DNA of 40,217 nucleotides from Lachnospiraceae bacterium XBB2008 (GTDB lineage: Bacteria > Bacillota > Clostridia > Lachnospirales > Lachnospiraceae), in NCBI GenBank assembly GCA_900102235.1, contig FMVL01000011.1, positions 1-40,217 on the forward strand. The letters are read 5' to 3'. The position numbers and the translations under genes were made by a program. This document shows positions 7,670 through 16,314 of this stretch, piece by piece; within the stretch, counting starts at the first letter, position 1; the number at the start of each line of letters is the position of its first letter. Under the pieces are notes generated by a model. It had not been told where the DNA came from and did no database searches. It saw nothing but the letters and a program-made list of their open reading frames with translations.

Positions 7670-8182
7670 TCATTGAATCATCTCAATCAATTCACTCATT
7701 AATTGCGAATCTATGCCTTTATCTCTATAAGTAGTAAAATATCCGATTCCATATCTTTTTCCATTCAGATTTCCCATGCTTCTTAGATTGTCAATTACAT
7801 CATCTTCCGTATTAGAATAACATTCCTCAATTCTTGCCATAGTTTCTGAAAGAACTCGAATATGAGACGCTTCATTCTCCATCGCCCCCTCTATTACTGA
7901 TAGGCTTTGACTTATTTCCTCCATATTAATCGATACTAACTCTTCAACGATCAATTGAATCTCACACTTGTATCCGTTTATCTTTTCCGCATATTCGAGA
8001 CTCCGATTCTTTTCACTTATGAATTCATTTGTTTCTATCTCATACATACCATGTGAATCCCTGCTGATAATCAATCTATCACATTTTACGCTCAATGTTT
8101 CCAAACTGGACGAAATGCATCCTAAATGGTATGAATGACATTTCAGACAAGGATAAGGCTTTCTCCAGTCTTTATAGAGCAT
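7670..8182 (-). CDS. T7SS substrate-like helical protein with YxxxE; start uncertain
   Basis: No named family recognised. Residues 60-135 form two long helices (a WXG100-like hairpin without Trp), ending in CYSNTEDD, where YSNTE (Tyr122-Glu126) fits the export motif. A short tail of about 45 residues follows. The ATG at 8182 lies inside the EsaB gene (40-base overlap) and has no good ribosome binding site. The N-terminus it gives is Cys-rich and unlike the rest, so the true start may be an internal TTG near residue 27-30. I consider it an additional substrate or Esx-like partner. Confidence 0.65.
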   Translation of the reverse strand: MLYKDWRKPYPCLKCHSYHLGCISSSLETLSVKCDRLIISRDSHGMYEIETNEFISEKNRSLEYAEKINGYKCEIQLIVEELVSINMEEISQSLSVIEGAMENEASHIRVLSETMARIEECYSNTEDDVIDNLRSMGNLNGKRYGIGYFTTYRDKGIDSQLMSELIEMIQ

Positions 8183-8391
8183 TCATTAAGTGTATTATCT
8201 TCCGGCAATGGACATTTCTTTTCTTTATTATATAATCGCAATTCAGCCTTATTCCCTGCAAGATGTACTCTTTCTTTCTGTTCGATCATTTCAGTGACTT
8301 CAGATATTATCGAGCCTATGCTTACAGATTCATTCAAGCTAAAGTTGTAGGTTCTATCAACTGCAGGAACAAAAACATCTACAATGATCAT
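8143..8391 (-). CDS. esaB: EsaB/YukD-like ubiquitin-fold T7SS protein
   Basis: An 82-residue protein with the beta-grasp pattern of the YukD/EsaB family: an N-terminal strand MIIVDVFVPA, a central helix IGSIISEVTEMIEQKE, a strand pair AELRLYNKEKKCPLP, and the final GESLILV strand. EsaB is a small cytosolic T7SSb component that modulates secretion; its usual length is about 80 residues, as here. It overlaps the upstream gene by four bases (ATGA) and sits between the EssC-proximal genes and the WXG100 block, which is the expected neighbourhood. Confidence 0.85.
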   Translation of the reverse strand: MIIVDVFVPAVDRTYNFSLNESVSIGSIISEVTEMIEQKERVHLAGNKAELRLYNKEKKCPLPEDNTLNECSIKTGESLILV

Positions 8392-8879
8392 ATCTTTTCT
8401 ATCTCCTCAGAAATATCATAGGGCTCAGTTTCATTTTTTCGTATCTTTTTGATCAACGGCTGTATATCCATATCTATTATTTTATCTATCAGATTGTTTA
8501 TCATCAACAATTCTATTCTGATCATTCCAATTTTATGTTTATCAAGGCTTAAGTAAAGGGACTCGTCTGAATAAGTATATATATATCCGACAATACTGTT
8601 ACCTTTCATGTTATAAAGTATCTTAGTCTCTTCTGTATTTTGTAAAATGACCAACCATTTTTTTGCAAGTTCACTCAAAAGCAAACCATTCGAACAATCC
8701 GAAATCACACTTCTATTCTGAGCCAACTCTGTTAATGCTTTTTTAAGCTCCTTCTCTCCGGAAATCGTTTCAGTTATTTCACATGGAAAAATTAATCCGC
8801 CAATACTACCTTTGTATAGCAAGAGTAAAAATTCATCTATTGTAAGATAGCAGGCTCTGCTAATTGACGTACTATCCAT
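8388..8879 (-). CDS. Unrecognised T7SS operon protein (163 aa)
   Basis: A soluble, mixed alpha/beta protein. It starts LTIDEFLLLLYKGSIGGLIF and continues with predicted strands such as KILYNMKGNSIVGYIYTY and SLYLSLDKHKIGMIRIEL, then ends in a charged helix. The layout (helix, then a strand-rich middle around an internal repeat) loosely recalls EspG/DUF5081-type ESX chaperones, but I see no decisive motif. It is placed directly after the LytTR gene with no gap (TAG ATG) and overlaps EsaB, so it is part of the secretion operon. An Esx-specific chaperone role is a guess. Confidence 0.7.
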   Translation of the reverse strand: MDSTSISRACYLTIDEFLLLLYKGSIGGLIFPCEITETISGEKELKKALTELAQNRSVISDCSNGLLLSELAKKWLVILQNTEETKILYNMKGNSIVGYIYTYSDESLYLSLDKHKIGMIRIELLMINNLIDKIIDMDIQPLIKKIRKNETEPYDISEEIEKI

Positions 8880-9593
8880 CTAGATACTCTCCCGAATCTC
8901 TTCCCGGTATTTTCTTGAAACGGGAACGTTTATACCGCCTTCCAATTCAAGTACATATTCAGTAGAATTAAAGCGCTTAACTCTTTTCAGATTAACAATG
9001 TAGCTTCTGTGACACCTTGCAAAATGAGAAGGTAATTGTTCGACTAAATTATCCAGGGTATCATAAAAACAATAATCTTCTCTTTTTAAACGAACATAAA
9101 CTCTCTTGGTTGACGCTTCGAAATAATTGATTTGTCCATACGGAATACGTGCGATACCATCTTTTGTTTCCAGTCTAAAGACATTTTCAGTATCTTTTTT
9201 CATTAATTCATCGCAATATGATGATATAAACTCTCTTATTGTAGAAGCAAGATCTTCATCAGTATATGGTCTGAACAAAATAGATGATGCCAATATACCC
9301 GGCCGTACATATTCTTTTGGAGAGAGCATTTCCTCCACGCAAATCATTAATGAGATATCCGGAAATCTTTCTCTTACTTTATCAACAATTCTACGTCCGT
9401 TTTCCTTATCAAAAGAAAGAATGCAAAGATTTCCAATATCTGATGTTTCAAGAATCCTGTTAAACTCAGCTAGTATTGCACTAGCCAAAAGCCTGTTTTC
9501 TTCATCAGAAATATAGGCAAACTCATTCCTAAATGAATCAACTATAGAATTCATCTCATCTGCATTTGGATCAAATACTAATGTTGAGATCAA
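8880..9593 (-). CDS. LytTR-family regulator with degenerate receiver
   Basis: A 237-residue protein. Residues 1-120 resemble a response-regulator receiver, but the acidic pair is reduced to FDPN (Asp8 only), the phospho-Asp position in NLCILSFDKENG appears to be Ser, and the conserved Lys is Arg in FRPYTDEDL. Residues 135-237 are a clear LytTR DNA-binding domain (GIARIPYGQINYFEA, CHRSYIVNLKRVKRF, VPVSRKYRE). It is therefore a transcription factor probably not controlled by ordinary phosphotransfer. It overlaps the EssC stop (ATGA) and is inside the operon, so it probably regulates T7SS expression (inference). No histidine kinase is adjacent. Confidence 0.88.
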   Translation of the reverse strand: MISTLVFDPNADEMNSIVDSFRNEFAYISDEENRLLASAILAEFNRILETSDIGNLCILSFDKENGRRIVDKVRERFPDISLMICVEEMLSPKEYVRPGILASSILFRPYTDEDLASTIREFISSYCDELMKKDTENVFRLETKDGIARIPYGQINYFEASTKRVYVRLKREDYCFYDTLDNLVEQLPSHFARCHRSYIVNLKRVKRFNSTEYVLELEGGINVPVSRKYREEIRESI

Positions 9594-12500
9594 CTTAACC
9601 TCGCCTTAACTAATGGTATTATGATTTCACTTGATAATTCTTCATTGTTTGACGGAATCATAGCCCTTCCAGCAGGCTTTATGGAATCAAGAGCTTTCCT
9701 GTCAAAGCCGTCAAAATTCATTCCCTGCAAGGCGGTAGCTCGTGGATTGCCTCCAAGATGAATTCCTTTCAAATCCTTCACAAACAGTTTATACAGAGGG
9801 GTACCTGACACTTTCAACGAATCGTCATTGTCAAAAGCAGTAATCCAGAAAATGTTATGCAGTGTGCCCTTCTCAACTAACATCTCCATGTTCAACAAAG
9901 TATTAGACAGCACTTCTGCTTCTGTCGGGTTAATAATCCGATCCACAAAGGTTACTAAATCATCAACAAAAATAAATATCTTTTCATATTTATTCATTTC
10001 AGAATAAATGTCTTCATCTTCTGCTCCCAAATCCCTAAGACGTCTCTTCTCAATGTTTCTGGCGGGAATATCATTTCTTAAAAATTCATCAAGGAATCCC
10101 CCCCATTGCTTCTCTGAATCAATATATGTTGCGCCAAGCTCATCTGAAATACTTGAAAGTTTTTTGTCAAAATCTACAACAATCAATCTTCCCTTCTTTT
10201 CGTAGGCGCTATGCATAAACACTTTTAATGCATTTGTCTTTCCTTTTTTCTTTCCTCCTGTTATCAGAACAGTATAGTAATGACTAAGGTCAAGCCCTAC
10301 AGGCTCAGCCGACTGTGAATCATATCCAATCGGAATTACTCGGTCATCATCAAATAATTTCTTAACCTCATTCATAGAAGAATAGTCAGACCATAACGGT
10401 TTCTCCGGGATTTCGGGAATGGTACGCGCTCTCTCATGTGACCACGTTTTCTCCATAGTTTCGGCATCTTCTTTAATCTTTTCAATTAGACGCATATCAT
10501 TTTCGGCATCTAATGATAGTGCCGTTTGGAATTCCAACGCTCTATCCCCAACAAATGCAATCCCTCGCCCAAGCACACCACTTTCCGGCCGAATCCTCAT
10601 TCGAGTAGCTCTCATGTAAGTTGCATAATCAAAGGAATTGTTCAATTCCATACACATACTTGTTTTGAAATTCTGCGCAAGGCTATTGGGTATCTCTGCA
10701 CTACTTATTCCACCGCCGGAAATAATCATGAATAATCCATAGTTAAGACCTTCCTTGACAATCTTATTTATATTGCCATAGAATCGATCCCCTGTCTTGC
10801 CGCTAAATGAGCTAAATCCATCGATTATTATGAATATAGCTGGTATGGATTCAAATCCATTCAATTGTACATATTGGTTAAATCCAACATCACCCAAAAT
10901 CCTCTTACGATTTTCCAATTCTCTGGATATCATCATAAACAGCTTTTCAATCCTATCGTTAGAGTCGCTGTCTTTGATTATTCCGCCAACATGCGGCATT
11001 TTCTCAAATGCGCTAAACTTATGCGCTGACAACTCCATAAGATATAGATTGATCTCAGCCGGTGAATACCTATTGGTAAGCGCGTATATAAGGGTTTGAA
11101 GGAAGGTTGTCTTTCCGGTATTCGGAGCGCCAAACAGCAGAACATCGCCCATTTTATCAAAGTTCATAATCAGCGCGTCTTGTCTCTGATTTTCAGGGTC
11201 ATCATAAAGACCAATACTCGTCTCTATGGTCCACTTACCACTATGTATAGGCCATTTTGTTCCATCAAATCTATTACTTTGATTCCAAAGATCACGAGAA
11301 TCTATAAGCTCTTCCAATACAACTTTTTCAGGAAGCAATGGCATAAACAAACTAAAGTCATGCGTATAATTATTCTCTTCTGCTATATCTTTTAAATATC
11401 CAACAACAGCTTCCAGCTGTGTTTTCTCCGGAACCTGAGGGAGCTTCTTCTTTGCATTCGTAAAACCTTCTTCTTTCTCCACGATTTCAGACGCATTAAA
11501 GCCACACTTTCCAATCCATTCCAGCAGTGTGATCATGTTTTCTTTGTTGTGCTCGTTTTCCGGATAATCAATCATATCCATTTTGAGTTTTTTAAATATA
11601 ACAGAGGTCAGGTTCTCATAATCCAATCTGCTATACTCACTAATCTCTCTCTGATCATCACCTAAGGCAGCCTGTATTTCAGTAAGTAAAAGACCAATCC
11701 ACTCTATTTTCTTTTCTTTTTGTCTTAGTAATCTGGCATGATTTCCCTCAATAGACGGAACTCCATCTACTGTTAACATTTGAGCTATATTTGTATCAGA
11801 ATTATCACGGTCTTCTGTATAAACTGCGCCACTGTATCCGGATTGGAATAATTCATATAACTCATCATTTCCTACCTGTAAGTAGCACCTTCCCGATTGT
11901 GTCAAATAAGCGGCATCAGGCTTATGGAGCATATCCGCACTGTCTTGCTTGCTCTGAACACGCAAACAGAGTTTAAATCTTGAGTTAGCCCAGATATCAT
12001 CACTCACACTTCCCGAAGGTTTCTGGGTAGCCATGATCAGATGTATACCCAAACTACGTCCAACTCTCGAAACACTTATTATTTCCTGGATGAATTCAGG
12101 TTCCTCTTTCTTCATCTCAGCAAATTCATCGATTACAATGATCAAATGAGGAAGCGGCACTGTTGCTTCATTATTTTTATAGAGCTTTGTATAGTCACGT
12201 ATGTCTTTTACGCCATAGTTGGCAAATAATGCTTCTCTTCGTTCTTTTTCACTCTGAATTGATAATAAAGCTCTGTTGATCTGATTTCCCGACAGATTCG
12301 ATATCTGACCAATCATATGTGGAAGATCCGCGAAAAGATTAGCCATACCACCGCCCTTGTAATCTATGATAAAGAAGCCTACGTCATCCGGGCTGAAATT
12401 AATTGCCAGAGATAGGATATAGGTCTGCAAGGTTTCAGATTTTCCGGAACCTGTAGTTCCTGCAACCAAGCCATGAGGTCCGTGGTATTTTTCATGAATA

Positions 12501-14647
12501 TCCAGATAGCAAGGGGCTCCTCCGCCCTTTAGTCCAACTAATGCTTTCATGGAATCATAAGTACGATTTTTTCTCCATCGAGTGAGAATATCCAGTTCAT
12601 CAATGGAGTTAACTCCATACATATCCAGAAAAGCAACAGAATCCGGTATATCACCACTCTCTTCGATCTCTTGTAACTCTATGCTGGCAATACAAGTTGC
12701 AAATCTCTCTGCACCCTCTATAGAGATGTCGTCAAATTGCACAGATACTCTTTCTTCAAGATCATCTGAAACATTATAAACACCATGGTATTCTTCATCA
12801 TTTTCAATAATATATTCGCAATTATTGGGAAGCTGTTCATACTTCTCAGTCATATAGATCGTTGAAAAACCATAGCAGGGATCGGGATCCATAAGATACT
12901 GTGAAATAAGCTCTCCCTCTAAAAATTCCGGAGCGGCTACTACCAGTACATAATACGGCTTGAGAATAATCTTTTTTCTGCTGTTTTCAAAGTTATTCTT
13001 ATCCTCTATTCGCTGTCTGATAATCTTATTTAATTCATAAAGGACATTACTTGCCTCTTCTTTATCCGATGCAATATATCTGAATGTTTTTGTTTCATTC
13101 CACGTATGCGGAATCCATCTTACAAAATCCCATTCCTTTTCCAAGCCGTCCTGATTGTTATCATATATAAGGGCGATCTTAACATCAGTATATGCATTAT
13201 TAGCCGCTATCTGAATTAATAAGTCCCGCACAAGTTTGATGCCACCTGACATCCGTCTTCCGCCGATAACACCTACTAACATCTGTTCGAGCAAATCAAC
13301 GCATATAGGAACATTTCTCAGTTGAGAATATTTCTTTTTAATCTCTCCGGGCAATTCCATCAGTTTATTATCAACCATTGCAAATTTCTTCTCGGGAATT
13401 TGAATATCAACCTGAAAAGGAAGGTTGCCTATACCAAGTCTATGTGTAAGATAATCGGGCTGATTTGCATTTCGTCCCCATAAAGTCGGGGTATCTGCGT
13501 TATATAATGCACATTCCTTCGCAGAAACATATCTCTCGCTAAGTACTTTGGAATTGCGTTCATATTTTGCTCTAATTCTTTTTTCTTCTTCGCGAAGATA
13601 TGCTCCATATTTCTCGCTTCTCAGTTTTTCATATTCTTCATATTCTTTTACTGCCTTACGCATACCCATAATGCCACGGATTGTCCCTATAACAGCCGAA
13701 GAAACGGCTGTAACAAGACCGACATACATAAATATGCCTCTGCTAACGCCTGATATACGTGATGCAATGATCATAAACGCGCAGCCAAGCAGCATTGGCA
13801 AGGACATTGCCAACGCGGATCCAAGCGCAACCAGGATTCCCGTTCTCTTTACCTGCTCTTTTGAAGCCGGAGGATCATCAAGTTTAATTACATCGTTTTC
13901 CAATCGTCTGAATTGCCTTGGGGATCGATGAAAAATCCTTGTTAGTTTCTTATTGTTTGGTTTTTCTAATGCAGGTATCTTCCTGTCCAGTACTTTCAAA
14001 ACTTCCGTATTAACTTTGGCATTGCATTCAAGGGAATTAATTGCAAGAGTATCACCCAGAAAAACCATTCTTAGTCCAAACAGATCAATGCAGTCGCCAA
14101 AATGTAGTTCTACGCTTCCGGATATTCTCCGATTATTTATATAACTACCATTTGCGCTCTTCATATCCTGATAGAAATATTTATTTCCATTTTTGAACAA
14201 GGTTGCATGTTCACTTCCAAGCAGATGTTTATTCTCAAAATCATATGCGATTGTGCAGTGTGAATCACGACCAATAGATATTGCCTTATTCAGCGTTGAA
14301 ATATCATAATGGTCATAGATAACAAAGGAATTCTCTGTTTGTTGAGATATTATTGAGATAATATGCTTATTATCAACCAACAATTTATAGTCATTCTTTG
14401 ACTTATCGCTATCACTTACCAATGAGCTGGAATAGTCAAATGAATCTTCTGACATACGTTCTATTTCATACTCTTCAGCATGAACAAAATGCCACTGATT
14501 CTCAATGTTCTCAAGCTTTAGAATAATACTTTTCGAAAGATTAAACAGACTTTCTGATAAGAAGATCTCATAATCAGCGTTATTAACTGCCGGAAGTAAC
14601 ACCCTCTTAAAAGCCTGCTTGCTATAAATCGTAAGAATAGTACTCAT
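9590..14647 (-). CDS. essC: EssC-type T7SS FtsK/SpoIIIE ATPase with N-terminal FHA domains
   Basis: Core motor of the T7SSb membrane complex, 1685 residues (family about 1480-1500; this one is long). Residues 1-110 form the first FHA-like fold, and residues 119-195 a clear FHA domain (SIGRDSHCTI, GSEHA, SANGSYINN). Two transmembrane helices lie at about 272-318. Three FtsK/SpoIIIE ATPase domains follow: Walker A GTTGSGKS near residue 731 with IDYKGGGMA and IIVIDEFAEM; GAPNTGKT near 1173 with FIIIDGF; and GGKKKGKT near 1463 with FIFVDDL. All three P-loops are intact. The second FHA keeps the phospho-Thr-binding Arg and Asn. GAGGAAA precedes the ATG. It is the first gene of the operon, behind the promoter at 14778-14806. 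Confidence 0.97.
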   Translation of the reverse strand: MSTILTIYSKQAFKRVLLPAVNNADYEIFLSESLFNLSKSIILKLENIENQWHFVHAEEYEIERMSEDSFDYSSSLVSDSDKSKNDYKLLVDNKHIISIISQQTENSFVIYDHYDISTLNKAISIGRDSHCTIAYDFENKHLLGSEHATLFKNGNKYFYQDMKSANGSYINNRRISGSVELHFGDCIDLFGLRMVFLGDTLAINSLECNAKVNTEVLKVLDRKIPALEKPNNKKLTRIFHRSPRQFRRLENDVIKLDDPPASKEQVKRTGILVALGSALAMSLPMLLGCAFMIIASRISGVSRGIFMYVGLVTAVSSAVIGTIRGIMGMRKAVKEYEEYEKLRSEKYGAYLREEEKRIRAKYERNSKVLSERYVSAKECALYNADTPTLWGRNANQPDYLTHRLGIGNLPFQVDIQIPEKKFAMVDNKLMELPGEIKKKYSQLRNVPICVDLLEQMLVGVIGGRRMSGGIKLVRDLLIQIAANNAYTDVKIALIYDNNQDGLEKEWDFVRWIPHTWNETKTFRYIASDKEEASNVLYELNKIIRQRIEDKNNFENSRKKIILKPYYVLVVAAPEFLEGELISQYLMDPDPCYGFSTIYMTEKYEQLPNNCEYIIENDEEYHGVYNVSDDLEERVSVQFDDISIEGAERFATCIASIELQEIEESGDIPDSVAFLDMYGVNSIDELDILTRWRKNRTYDSMKALVGLKGGGAPCYLDIHEKYHGPHGLVAGTTGSGKSETLQTYILSLAINFSPDDVGFFIIDYKGGGMANLFADLPHMIGQISNLSGNQINRALLSIQSEKERREALFANYGVKDIRDYTKLYKNNEATVPLPHLIIVIDEFAEMKKEEPEFIQEIISVSRVGRSLGIHLIMATQKPSGSVSDDIWANSRFKLCLRVQSKQDSADMLHKPDAAYLTQSGRCYLQVGNDELYELFQSGYSGAVYTEDRDNSDTNIAQMLTVDGVPSIEGNHARLLRQKEKKIEWIGLLLTEIQAALGDDQREISEYSRLDYENLTSVIFKKLKMDMIDYPENEHNKENMITLLEWIGKCGFNASEIVEKEEGFTNAKKKLPQVPEKTQLEAVVGYLKDIAEENNYTHDFSLFMPLLPEKVVLEELIDSRDLWNQSNRFDGTKWPIHSGKWTIETSIGLYDDPENQRQDALIMNFDKMGDVLLFGAPNTGKTTFLQTLIYALTNRYSPAEINLYLMELSAHKFSAFEKMPHVGGIIKDSDSNDRIEKLFMMISRELENRKRILGDVGFNQYVQLNGFESIPAIFIIIDGFSSFSGKTGDRFYGNINKIVKEGLNYGLFMIISGGGISSAEIPNSLAQNFKTSMCMELNNSFDYATYMRATRMRIRPESGVLGRGIAFVGDRALEFQTALSLDAENDMRLIEKIKEDAETMEKTWSHERARTIPEIPEKPLWSDYSSMNEVKKLFDDDRVIPIGYDSQSAEPVGLDLSHYYTVLITGGKKKGKTNALKVFMHSAYEKKGRLIVVDFDKKLSSISDELGATYIDSEKQWGGFLDEFLRNDIPARNIEKRRLRDLGAEDEDIYSEMNKYEKIFIFVDDLVTFVDRIINPTEAEVLSNTLLNMEMLVEKGTLHNIFWITAFDNDDSLKVSGTPLYKLFVKDLKGIHLGGNPRATALQGMNFDGFDRKALDSIKPAGRAMIPSNNEELSSEIIIPLVKARLS

Positions 14648-14777
14648 GCAACCATTTCCTCACTATGCTAATTTATTCTATGCTGAAATTTATTGCTGTA
14701 TCGAAAAAGGATTCTCTAACCAAGGACACCCCACATATGCAGACATATACAACAACAGTGAACATATTGTAAGTATT

Positions 14778-14806
14778 ATTTTATGTATTTTTTCACACAT
14801 TGACAA
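14778..14806 (-). promoter_or_regulatory. Sigma-A-type promoter for the T7SS operon
   Basis: On the minus strand TTGTCA (14806-14801) and TAAAAT (14783-14778) are separated by exactly 17 bases, a near-consensus vegetative promoter. Transcription would start near 14771, leaving an untranslated leader of about 120 bases before essC. No other comparably good promoter is seen within the T7SS block. Confidence 0.6.
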
Positions 14807-14821
14807 CGGTCGACATGTCAA
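14800..14821. promoter_or_regulatory. 22-bp inverted repeat overlapping the T7SS -35 box
   Basis: TTGACA-N10-TGTCAA is a perfect inverted repeat with 6-base arms. Its left arm covers the -35 hexamer of the essC promoter, the usual place for a repressor operator. The WYL regulator gene ends 13 bases away. Which protein binds (WYL, LytTR or another) cannot be told from sequence. Confidence 0.45.
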
Positions 14822-14833
14822 ATATCTAACTGC

Positions 14834-15829
14834 CTATTTCATACCATAAATCTCAGCAATCAGAGATAACTCATTCGTGTACTGATCAACAACATCCTGC
14901 GGTGAGACAATCCTCACACCGCTTCCCAGACCGAACAGCCACCCGAAAAACTGATTGCTGAGCGCCACATCCACACTCGTCTCCGACCATCCCGTTTTGC
15001 TTCCGGGACGTATCGGGATGTCTTTTCCGAACCGGTCGATCATGACTCCGACCATCTCATCTTTGAACTCAAGTTTGATCCTGGTCTTTTCTCCGGCAAA
15101 CATGCCGAAACTCATCTTGGAATACTCGGCCAGGTCGAATTCCCTGAACCGTTCTTTGCCGGCGCGTTTTACATTGAGCAGTTCAATCTGCTTCATCTTG
15201 TCAACACGGAAATGACGGATCATATCGCCGGTCTCATCATATGCAATCAGGTAATAGTTCTCGTCATCCCAGGTAAGTGCCCAGGGGCTCATCACATAAG
15301 GTTCGTCACGGCGGGGAACGAGTTTTTTATCTGTGGTCCACTTCATGTATTCGAAACGGATCTGCTTATTCTCGGCGATGGCACGATGTATGTCATCTAC
15401 GATATAGTAGATGCTCTCATTCATCGTCTTCACACGGCCCTGGACCGTCACGGTGCGTTTAAGCTGTGATGCCTCGTATTCGCTGGCAAGACCGGTGATC
15501 TTTTTAATGAGTTCGTTGGATTTCTTTTCCGTGATGAATTTGGATGACTGGATCGCATCCACGAGAAGTTTGAGTTCCGCGATATCGAACTGCTTGGAAC
15601 CGACATGATAGTAGTAGTTGCGTCCGACTTTTTCACCGATCACATCGATACCGAGTACGCGAAGAGCCTCCATATCATCATAGAGGCTCTTGCGATCAGC
15701 CGTGACATCATACGCTAACAGATGCTCCTGTATCTCCGGAAGAGTGAGCATGTGCTCATCATCCGTCTTCTGCGTCATGATCTGACTCAGATAGTAGAGT
15801 TTAAGCTTCTGATTTGTCCCTTTCGGCAT
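14834..15829 (-). CDS. WYL-domain transcriptional regulator (YafY-like)
   Basis: A 331-residue regulator. The N-terminal winged helix-turn-helix covers residues 1-75 (MLTLPEIQEHLLAYDVTADRKSLYDDMEALR). The WYL domain is at about 140-225 (KQIRFEYMKW, SPWALTWDDENYYLIAYD, RHFRVDKM), followed by the WCX extension to the C-terminus. WYL regulators bind ligands or nucleic acids and often control defence or stress genes. It is the gene immediately upstream of the T7SS operon on the same strand, with a promoter and inverted repeat in the 186-base gap, so it is a candidate regulator of essC (inference). Its codon use matches the GC-richer right side rather than the T7SS block. Confidence 0.93.
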   Translation of the reverse strand: MPKGTNQKLKLYYLSQIMTQKTDDEHMLTLPEIQEHLLAYDVTADRKSLYDDMEALRVLGIDVIGEKVGRNYYYHVGSKQFDIAELKLLVDAIQSSKFITEKKSNELIKKITGLASEYEASQLKRTVTVQGRVKTMNESIYYIVDDIHRAIAENKQIRFEYMKWTTDKKLVPRRDEPYVMSPWALTWDDENYYLIAYDETGDMIRHFRVDKMKQIELLNVKRAGKERFREFDLAEYSKMSFGMFAGEKTRIKLEFKDEMVGVMIDRFGKDIPIRPGSKTGWSETSVDVALSNQFFGWLFGLGSGVRIVSPQDVVDQYTNELSLIAEIYGMK

Positions 15830-15848
15830 TATGATCTCCCCGCTTGGC

Positions 15849-15861
15849 GCGCTTTAAGCGC
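15849..15861. repeat. Short palindrome before the WYL gene
   Basis: GCGCTT-T-AAGCGC lies in the 39-base gap between the YbjQ-family stop and the WYL start, just upstream of the WYL ribosome binding site (GGGGAGATC). It could be an autoregulatory site or a small attenuating hairpin; it lacks a T-tract, so it is not a clear terminator. Confidence 0.35.
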
Positions 15862-15868
15862 AAAGTGA

Positions 15869-16180
15869 CTATACAAACTTAACTGCTGTTCCGTATGCCA
15901 TAACTTCCGCAGCACCCTGCATGATGGCTGAAGAAGCGTATCTCATGCTGATGATGGCATCTGCGCCTATACTCTCGGCCTGAGCTACCATTCTGGAAGT
16001 TGCAAGATCTCTGGCCTTGGCCATCATCTCGTTGTATTTGGTGAGTTCGCCGCCGACAAGAGTCTTAAGTCCTGCTCCGATATCCTTGAATGCATTGACT
16101 GTCTGAACGGTGCTGCCCTGAACTGTTCCGAGCATCTCCAGATTCTTTCCGCTGATTGTTTCGCTTGTTACTATTATCAT
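15869..16180 (-). CDS. YbjQ/UPF0145 family heavy-metal-binding-like protein
   Basis: A 103-residue protein matching the YbjQ (DUF74) family in full length: VTSETISGKNLEMLGTVQG, then a DIGAGLKTLVGGELTKYNEM segment, then ADAIISMRYASS and a final GTAVKF. The family forms pentameric small proteins of unclear function, sometimes labelled heavy-metal-binding. A good GGAGGTGT lies before ATG. It precedes the WYL gene by 39 bases and is probably cotranscribed with it. An AT-rich divergent promoter region separates it from the plus-strand gene at 16315. Confidence 0.93.
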   Translation of the reverse strand: MIIVTSETISGKNLEMLGTVQGSTVQTVNAFKDIGAGLKTLVGGELTKYNEMMAKARDLATSRMVAQAESIGADAIISMRYASSAIMQGAAEVMAYGTAVKFV

Positions 16181-16263
16181 TTTGACACCTCCTGTTTGGG
16201 TTTACTGATAATAATAGTTTGCCTTTATTTTCATAAATCGTCAAATATTTATACAGATAATGA

Positions 16264-16269
16264 TATAAT
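16264..16269 (+). promoter_or_regulatory. Candidate -10 box for the 16315 gene
   Basis: A perfect TATAAT lies 45 bases before the start codon in the AT-rich divergent intergenic region 16181-16314. No convincing -35 hexamer is seen 16-18 bases upstream, so this is a weak or activator-dependent promoter at best. Confidence 0.4.
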
Positions 16270-16314
16270 TAATTTTGTTGTAACTGTTGTTTTTATCTTC
16301 GTGAGGATATGAAT

